The position numbers were made by a program, and so were the translations under genes. From Plotosus lineatus (Eukaryota > Chordata > Actinopteri > Siluriformes > Plotosidae), in contig CM045729.1 of assembly GCA_024760905.1 (NCBI GenBank), positions 58,840,580-58,904,579 on the forward strand: DNA of 64,000 nt, given 5' to 3'. The notes below the pieces were generated by a model. It saw only the letters and a list, made by a program, of their open reading frames with translations. It did no database searches and was not told where the DNA came from. Below, one piece after another: positions 61,301 to 64,000 of the stretch. Every line of letters begins with the position of its first letter. Within the stretch, counting starts at the first letter, position 1.

Positions 61301-61424
61301 AACTAACACGACCAATAAACAGCTCACGTGAAAGGTAATAACTTACTGCTTGTATACGTATAAGTAAGTTGTATATGTTCATCTTTAGATAAATGCAGAC
61401 AATGTTGATCATTGCATTAAGGGT

Positions 61425-61796
61425 TTTTCAAAAATACTCATCGAAAAATAAAGAAAATATGGAAATTAAGGAAAAATAGGGGAAAGTTAAGGTAAATACC
61501 ACATAACAAGGCCAATTATGCAAAAAAAACCAAAAACAAAAATGAAAACAAATAAAAGCAACCCCCCCCCCCCCCCGCATGTATCTGTGTGTGTACTTAT
61601 ATTTTATTGACATCTTATGCATTATTTTTGAACGTTTAATTGTTATTATAAGCATTTATAGCATTGAATATGTATTTATTGATATTATATACACATATAT
61701 ATGTACATATACATCAGTCGGGGTGGGGGGGGTCGAGCCTCCTTCGCGTAAATTCTGCGTTTGTGGAGGATCACCGCGAAAAGTGAGGGTTCACTG
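61425..61796. mobile_element. pogo-like MITE family 2, truncated copy C
   Basis: It shares the 'aaggccaattatgcaa' A-rich block with copy B and ends 'cgcgaaaagtgagggttca', CTG, TA. The left terminus is missing. It contains a C-run at 61563-61576. Confidence 0.7.
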
Positions 61797-61799
61797 TAT

Positions 61800-62035
61800 A
61801 TTGTTTCAATGGAGGTGAATACACCCAAAAATATCTGGGCTGACAACAACCCTAATTAGGCCCAAATTAAGCAAAACCTTTAGAAAAAAGGATATTGTGT
61901 TTTTTGCAACGCTATCAGTATAATTCAACAACTATGCTAAAACAACACTGATGCAGTTGTGCTACTTTCCAAACTATGAATTCCATAATACTTGAATAAA
62001 AACGTAATTGATCCCCATTCATTATGTAACAGTAA
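61800..62035. other. non-coding, nothing recognised
   Basis: No supportable feature. Confidence 0.4.
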
Positions 62036-62250
62036 CACTCTTGTCTTCGAGTCACGGTGATTAAATGGTAGGAATTTAACCGGAGTGATGCATGTGAGAG
62101 ATATTGCACTGGGGTAAAGGGCAGTGTAAGCTCCATAATTGCATCCTTGTGAGAGCAGGAAATGAGGGTGATTATGAATTTCACCTCATAAGGCTTGGTC
62201 ACTTAGGTGGGATGTGTGATTGCATGAGTGTGTGTTCAATCATCTTACTA
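62036..62250. promoter_or_regulatory. candidate conserved non-coding block
   Basis: Mixed composition without repeats: 'agtcacggtgattaaatgg', 'gtgagagatattgcactggg', 'ctccataattgcatccttg'. Weak evidence. Confidence 0.2.
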
Positions 62251-62715
62251 TATGGGTGGCCGTGCAATCATATAGTACCGAATAACAAAGGAAACATCAA
62301 CATTTGTATCTGGTAAGGCTTTAAACAGTGGTACTTGTGATTTCAAATGGTTAAACGCATCTTGAAAGAAAGACAGAAAATGTTCTCATATATTATTTAT
62401 GCTCTACCCTTCAGGATCTGAGAAGAGCAGTATCGGTGAAAGGTAACTAATGATGTTTAATCAAAAGGCTTGTTTGTCACTTAAGTACAGCTCAAGCAGC
62501 ATACTGTGTTTAATCATTCATTTGCACTGGATCAGGCTTTTAATCTACATCATGAAGACTAAATTTTGTGACACACAAAACATGATTGGCTACACTGCAT
62601 AGAGATGCATCTCAATACCTCGCTGACATCCCAGTGATCATACCACAGTGGTTAATCACCCTCCTGATCATCACATGCTATAAGGCTTTCTGTGTTATTA
62701 ACTTGCTCTCTACCT
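62250..62715. other. non-coding, nothing recognised
   Basis: No supportable feature. Confidence 0.4.
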
Positions 62716-62719
62716 TTCA

Positions 62720-63025
62720 GGAGCAGCAACACATGCTGGGTATGGGCTTCACATCACAGGCCAGTAGCTTGCCAGGTGTAATCCAACGGAGATCACAATG
62801 TGTTTCCGATTTGGGACTACAAGGCTGCAGAATAAAATGTCTTTACTCTCTTGTTCCCTGCTGGTGCCCTTGAGCAAGACACTTAACCCCAAGATGCTGA
62901 ATTGGTGCAGCAACATGATGGCTTTGTTCCTGTTTTATGTGCTCCTTGCACAAGTCAGATTAGAATGCAGTGGCTTCTCACACCTAGCTTTAATGCCATT
63001 ACAAAATATGCACTTCAAAACATCC
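62720..63025 (+). mobile_element. possible old teleost interspersed repeat
   Basis: It contains 'tgcccttgagcaagacactt' followed by 'aaccccaag', a phrase that recurs in fish repeats. Borders are unclear. Long frames through it continue into (CA)n and are not genes. Confidence 0.45.
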
Positions 63026-63031
63026 AAAAAA

Positions 63032-63033
<2 letters not shown>

Positions 63034-63113
<80 letters not shown>
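63034..63113. repeat. (AC)n microsatellite
   Basis: About 80 bp of pure CA repeat. Confidence 0.98.
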
Positions 63114-63117
<4 letters not shown>

Positions 63118-64000
63118 CAACTTCAGGAGGTTTTGCTGTATACCCCCTAGTTTCTCCATTTGTCACAGTATTGCTTCGTTCACCCACGCACAATTGATAA
63201 TGGAGTGCAACTCCGTAGTTCAATCTCATTCTCCATTTACAACAATGCACATCCTAGTGTGCCAATATGACTTCCACATTAAAACAATGTTTCAGAAGCA
63301 TGGGAGCACAACTAGCATGTAGAGAGGCCTTTCTGAAATACTGGTAATTTTATTTATCAAGCTGTTCAGAGGCTATGCAAAAAGATTCATCTTTTCTGTT
63401 GGTAGAAAGCACTAGAGAAGGAGAATCAATACTGGAATGTAGTGCAAGCATATCCAGTGTGATGAAACAGTAACTGACACACACATCACACCACAATACA
63501 CCCACTGAAAAGGCCCGGTAGCAGAGCTAAAGGCTATTTAACTCAGATAAGTGGAGCTTATTCTTGGATTTTTGTACTGTGTCCCAGAAAGTTCCTATTC
63601 ATGTGTAAACAAACCACTGGGACTTTCTTACTAATGAGTCTACAAAATTGATTTTGGTCACTGACAAATCAATATTGTCATATTGTTAATAGGTCTCTTT
63701 AGTCTATCTCTTCTAATACCCGTGCTCAACTCTAGGCACACACAGACACACTGAACCATAACATTAAAACTATCTACCTAATATTGTGTAGAAGGTGAAC
63801 AGCTCTCAGGCATGGACTCGACAGGACTGCTGGAGGTAGGCTGTGGTATCTGGCACGAAGACACAAAAGTATGACACTAAGGTTTGCAATCCACTAAGAA
63901 AAACTAAGCAGTATGTGTGCACATGTCATGATTCTGCATGTTTCGCCACTAGAGGAGCTGTTCTGGGTTTTGTTTCTCAGGGCTGACAGGCATGGTCTTA
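63114..64000. other. non-coding, nothing recognised
   Basis: No supportable gene or repeat up to the window end. Confidence 0.4.

Noticed and set aside
62798..63322. 174-codon frame as a gene
   Set aside because: It runs straight through a (CA)n array and starts in a probable interspersed repeat.

Overview
The window looks like teleost fish genomic DNA with no host exon that I can recognise. The strongest taxonomic clue is a near-complete Rex3-type (RTE clade) retrotransposon at 53.2-56.6 kb. Supporting clues are Tc1-like transposons with typical fish ends, interspersed repeats common in teleosts, tRNA-derived SINEs, and very many (TA)n, (CA)n, (GA)n and trinucleotide microsatellites. The species cannot be named from this. 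No rRNA gene, true tRNA gene, CRISPR array or bacterial-type operon is present. The window is best read as a repeat-rich intergenic or deep intronic region.

Layout. 0-2.2 kb: a SINE, a pogo-like remnant and an LTR-like piece. 2.3-6.4 kb: a decayed non-LTR retrotransposon (endonuclease, reverse transcriptase, C-terminal Cys/His region) carrying a SINE and a TIR-bounded insert. 6.5-11.3 kb: mostly quiet. 11.4-18.9 kb: a cluster of DNA transposons (pogo/Tigger relics, an inactivated Tc1 at 12.5-13.8 kb, a Tigger deletion derivative at 14.4-15.1 kb, a pogo-like MITE at 16.5-17.6 kb, a second Tc1 at 17.9-18.9 kb). 19-22.4 kb: microsatellites, a perfect inverted repeat around (AT)45, another pogo-like MITE and a Tc1 relic. 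24-27.6 kb: RTE fragments and another non-LTR relic. 28.3-34.4 kb: SINEs and a quiet 4-kb block. 35.2-36.4 kb: an internally deleted Rex3. 37.6-44.8 kb: SINE-rich, including a mirrored SINE pair. 47.9-48.4 kb: a hAT-like element. 51.6-53.1 kb: a cluster of a second SINE family. 53.2-57.8 kb: Rex3, a SINE and a second Tigger derivative. 59.5-61.8 kb: a SINE, long trinucleotide arrays, the C-terminus of a probable restriction-like-endonuclease retrotransposon, and a MITE.

How the parts relate. The most informative pattern is modular SINEs. One tRNA-derived head occurs with two main 3' tails. One tail resembles the 3' end of Rex3. The other matches the 3' end of the second RTE element seen here at 24.0, 26.0 and 44.5 kb. 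A second SINE family shares the first tail. This fits a SINE that has used more than one LINE machinery. The DNA transposons inserted at TA sites repeatedly abut long (TA)n tracts, and two large inverted repeats are centred on (AT)n. Short stretches that look unlike repeats (about 8.2, 31.2, 37.2, 40.3, 61.2 and 62.1 kb) are weak candidates for conserved regulatory DNA.
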